Origin: Tannerella sp.
GTDB lineage: Bacteria > Bacteroidota > Bacteroidia > Bacteroidales > Tannerellaceae
NCBI GenBank assembly: GCA_031271245.1
Contig: JAISWC010000038.1
Coordinates: 1 to 7,587 of the forward strand
Length of the DNA stretch: 7,587 nucleotides
Direction of reading: 5' to 3'
Shown: one piece after another, positions 6,163 to 7,587 of the stretch
How positions within the stretch are numbered: the first letter of the stretch is position 1
Layout of the letters: each line of letters begins with the position of its first letter
Notes under the pieces: model-generated
Told to the model about the DNA's origin: nothing
Seen by the model: the letters and a program-made list of their open reading frames with translations, nothing else
The model's database searches: none
Translations under genes and position numbers: made by a program

Positions 6163-7419
6163 ATGAAAAAAGTACGTATTCCAGTCTATTTACAAATTGT
6201 CATCGGGATGTCTGCGGGCATCCTCGCGGGAATCATCGCCCTGCAGGCGGGCGGCGAATCGCTGGTCATCCACTGGATCAAGCCGTGGGGCAAAGTTTTT
6301 ATCCGGCTGCTCCAGCTGGTAGCCATTCCACTGGTATTCATCTCGCTTGTCAAAGGGGTGGCCGGACTGTCGGACATAAGCCGCTTTTCGCGCATCGGAC
6401 TGAAAACCGTTGTCCTGTATCTTGCGACCACCGTATTTGCCGTTTTGTTGGGGCTGACGCTGGTCACGGTCGTGAAACCCGGTCGCTTTGTCGATTCAGC
6501 GAAAACGGCAGCCCTCGAAGAAGGTTACCGCCTGAAAGTGGGTGAAATGATGCAGTCGCAGCAGGAAAAGGACGGGCCGCTCCGGTTTCTCGACGAGATC
6601 GTCCCCGACAATATTTTCAGCGCCCTGAGCGACAACCGCCGGATGCTGCAAATCATCTTCTTTGCCCTGCTGCTGGGCGTGGCAGCGCTGGGTGTCGGGC
6701 GGGAAAAGGCGGAGCCGGTCATGAAACTGCTCCATTCCCTCGACGCGATAGTGCTGAAAATGATCGGATACGTCATCCGCCTGGCGCCCTTCGGCGTGCT
6801 GGCGCTGATGGCGGGGTTAGTGGTCGACTTTTCGGGCGACATCGGCATCTTCAGCGCACTGGCCACATACGCCGCCACGGTAGTAGCGGGTCTGCTGCTG
6901 CTCATGCTGGGATTCTACCCGCTGCTGGTGCGGCTGTTTACGCGCCTTCCGGTGAAGAAGTTCTTCAAGGAAATCTATCCGGTACAGCTGGTCGCCTTCA
7001 CAACCAGTTCCAGTGCGGCCACCCTGCCCGTCACCATGGATACCGCCCAAAACAGACTGGGTGTGTCGGAGGAAGTGACCTCGTTCGTAATGCCCATCGG
7101 GGCGACCGTCAACATGGACGGAACAAGCTGTTTCCAGGCCATCTCGGTCGTCTTCATCGCGCAGGTACTGGGACTGAACCTGGGTATCGAGCAGCTGCTG
7201 GTCATCGTCCTGATGACAACCATCTCCTCCATCGGCACACCCAGCATTCCGAGCGGCAGCTACGTCGTAATGACGATGGTACTCACCGCCGTCGGCATCC
7301 CGGCCGAAGGCATGGCGCTGATACTGGGCGTCGACCGTCCGCTGGACATGCTGCGCACCTCGGTCAACGTCACCGGCGACATCACCGTAGCCTCCATCGT
7401 TGATAAGGATAATAGTTAG
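6163..7419 (+). CDS. Dicarboxylate/amino acid:cation symporter (SLC1/DAACS), probably glutamate/aspartate
   Basis: This 418-aa inner-membrane transporter is of the glutamate transporter (GltPh/EAAT) family and uses a Na+ or H+ gradient to import acidic substrates. Hydrophobic segments are visible at about 8-28, 45-66, 82-104, 160-178, 200-222, 230-257 and 322-338, followed by re-entrant hairpin 2 and the last helix. The re-entrant hairpin 1 serine motif TTSSSAATLP is at 280-289, the ion-site NMDGT at 317-321, hairpin 2 GTPSIPSG at 358-365, and the substrate helix at 391-406. That helix keeps Asp391, Asp395, Arg398, Thr399, Asn402 and Asp406, corresponding to GltPh D390, D394, R397, T398, N401 and D405. 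Arg398 is the residue that holds an acidic side chain, which favours Glu/Asp over neutral amino acids. Exact substrate and coupling ion cannot be decided. It is the last gene of the operon, 15 bp after murF-alr. Confidence 0.93.
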   Translation: MKKVRIPVYLQIVIGMSAGILAGIIALQAGGESLVIHWIKPWGKVFIRLLQLVAIPLVFISLVKGVAGLSDISRFSRIGLKTVVLYLATTVFAVLLGLTLVTVVKPGRFVDSAKTAALEEGYRLKVGEMMQSQQEKDGPLRFLDEIVPDNIFSALSDNRRMLQIIFFALLLGVAALGVGREKAEPVMKLLHSLDAIVLKMIGYVIRLAPFGVLALMAGLVVDFSGDIGIFSALATYAATVVAGLLLLMLGFYPLLVRLFTRLPVKKFFKEIYPVQLVAFTTSSSAATLPVTMDTAQNRLGVSEEVTSFVMPIGATVNMDGTSCFQAISVVFIAQVLGLNLGIEQLLVIVLMTTISSIGTPSIPSGSYVVMTMVLTAVGIPAEGMALILGVDRPLDMLRTSVNVTGDITVASIVDKDNS

Positions 7420-7454
7420 GCGGTAAGGGTGCAATTCAAATTGTCGCAGATTTC

Positions 7455-7523
7455 CGTCCTTGCGAGGCACGAAGCAATCCGGGCCGGGTGCACCCCTGGA
7501 TTGCTTCGTGCCTCGCAAAGACG
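7455..7523. repeat. Long inverted repeat with 26-bp arms (dispersed palindromic element), possible terminator
   Basis: The left arm (7455-7480) and right arm (7498-7523) are reverse complements at 25 of 26 positions, the mismatch being C7459/A7519, with a perfect 21-bp inner part ending in GCACGAAGCAATCC. The 17-base loop itself contains the palindrome GGGTGCACCC (7486-7495). It begins 36 bp after the symporter stop, so it could end the operon transcript, but there is no T-tract. The TTGCGAGGCACGAAGCAATCC-like core resembles palindromic repeats scattered through many bacterial genomes, and translating the minus strand gives the familiar spurious peptide SLRGTKQS. Confidence 0.8.
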
Positions 7524-7587
7524 CCTCCTGCTTCATCCGGCGGGAAGCTGAAGCTCCGGGCATTTTCTTCCGGACTGTCATTTTGTC

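Noticed and set aside
7420..7454. Small symmetric CAATTCAAATTG just after the symporter stop
   Set aside because: The stem is only 5 bp of A/T-rich sequence and too weak to call a terminator or operator.
6817..7581. Long minus-strand open frame (254 aa) antisense to the symporter
   Set aside because: It is the shadow of the symporter gene on the other strand, low in complexity (Asp/Gly/His-rich), and its N-terminal part is a translation of the palindromic repeat (SLRGTKQS...CFVPRKD), a well-known annotation artefact.

Overview
The window looks like a chromosomal segment of a GC-rich Bacteroidales bacterium. The evidence is a type IX secretion (T9SS) C-terminal sorting domain at the left edge, a fused MurF-alanine racemase, a GSCFA-domain protein next to it, and TAnnTTTG promoter -7 elements. 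The genus cannot be fixed from the sequence alone.

Layout: (1) Positions 3-599 (+) hold the C-terminal end of a secreted or surface protein that runs off the left edge. (2) Positions 600-732 are a convergent intergenic gap with two copies of a GTAGAGACGCAA-type palindromic repeat, followed by a perfect 13-bp hairpin that is probably a bidirectional terminator. (3) Positions 733-2584 (-) hold a tight three-gene operon read leftwards: yraN (UPF0102), birA (biotin-protein ligase without a DNA-binding domain), pyrH (UMP kinase). (4) Positions 2585-2699 are a divergent promoter region in which the two opposed -7 elements lie inside a perfect 13-bp inverted repeat. (5) Positions 2700-7419 (+) hold a second compact operon: a GSCFA-domain SGNH-like protein, the murF-alr fusion (its start overlaps the previous gene by 50 bp), and an SLC1-type glutamate/aspartate:cation symporter. 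(6) Positions 7420-7587 have no gene but carry a long (26-bp arm) inverted repeat of a dispersed palindromic type.

The genes are mostly housekeeping. MurF-Alr makes D-alanine and adds D-Ala-D-Ala to the peptidoglycan precursor. The symporter could supply acidic amino acids, and D-Glu is a peptidoglycan component, but that link is only inference. PyrH and BirA serve pyrimidine nucleotide synthesis and biotin-enzyme activation. I see no phage, transposase, CRISPR, RNA gene or defence cassette. I did not find a convincing undescribed system. The least characterised part is the GSCFA protein, translationally overlapped with murF-alr, and the most notable non-coding structures are the promoter inverted repeat and the two palindromic repeat families.
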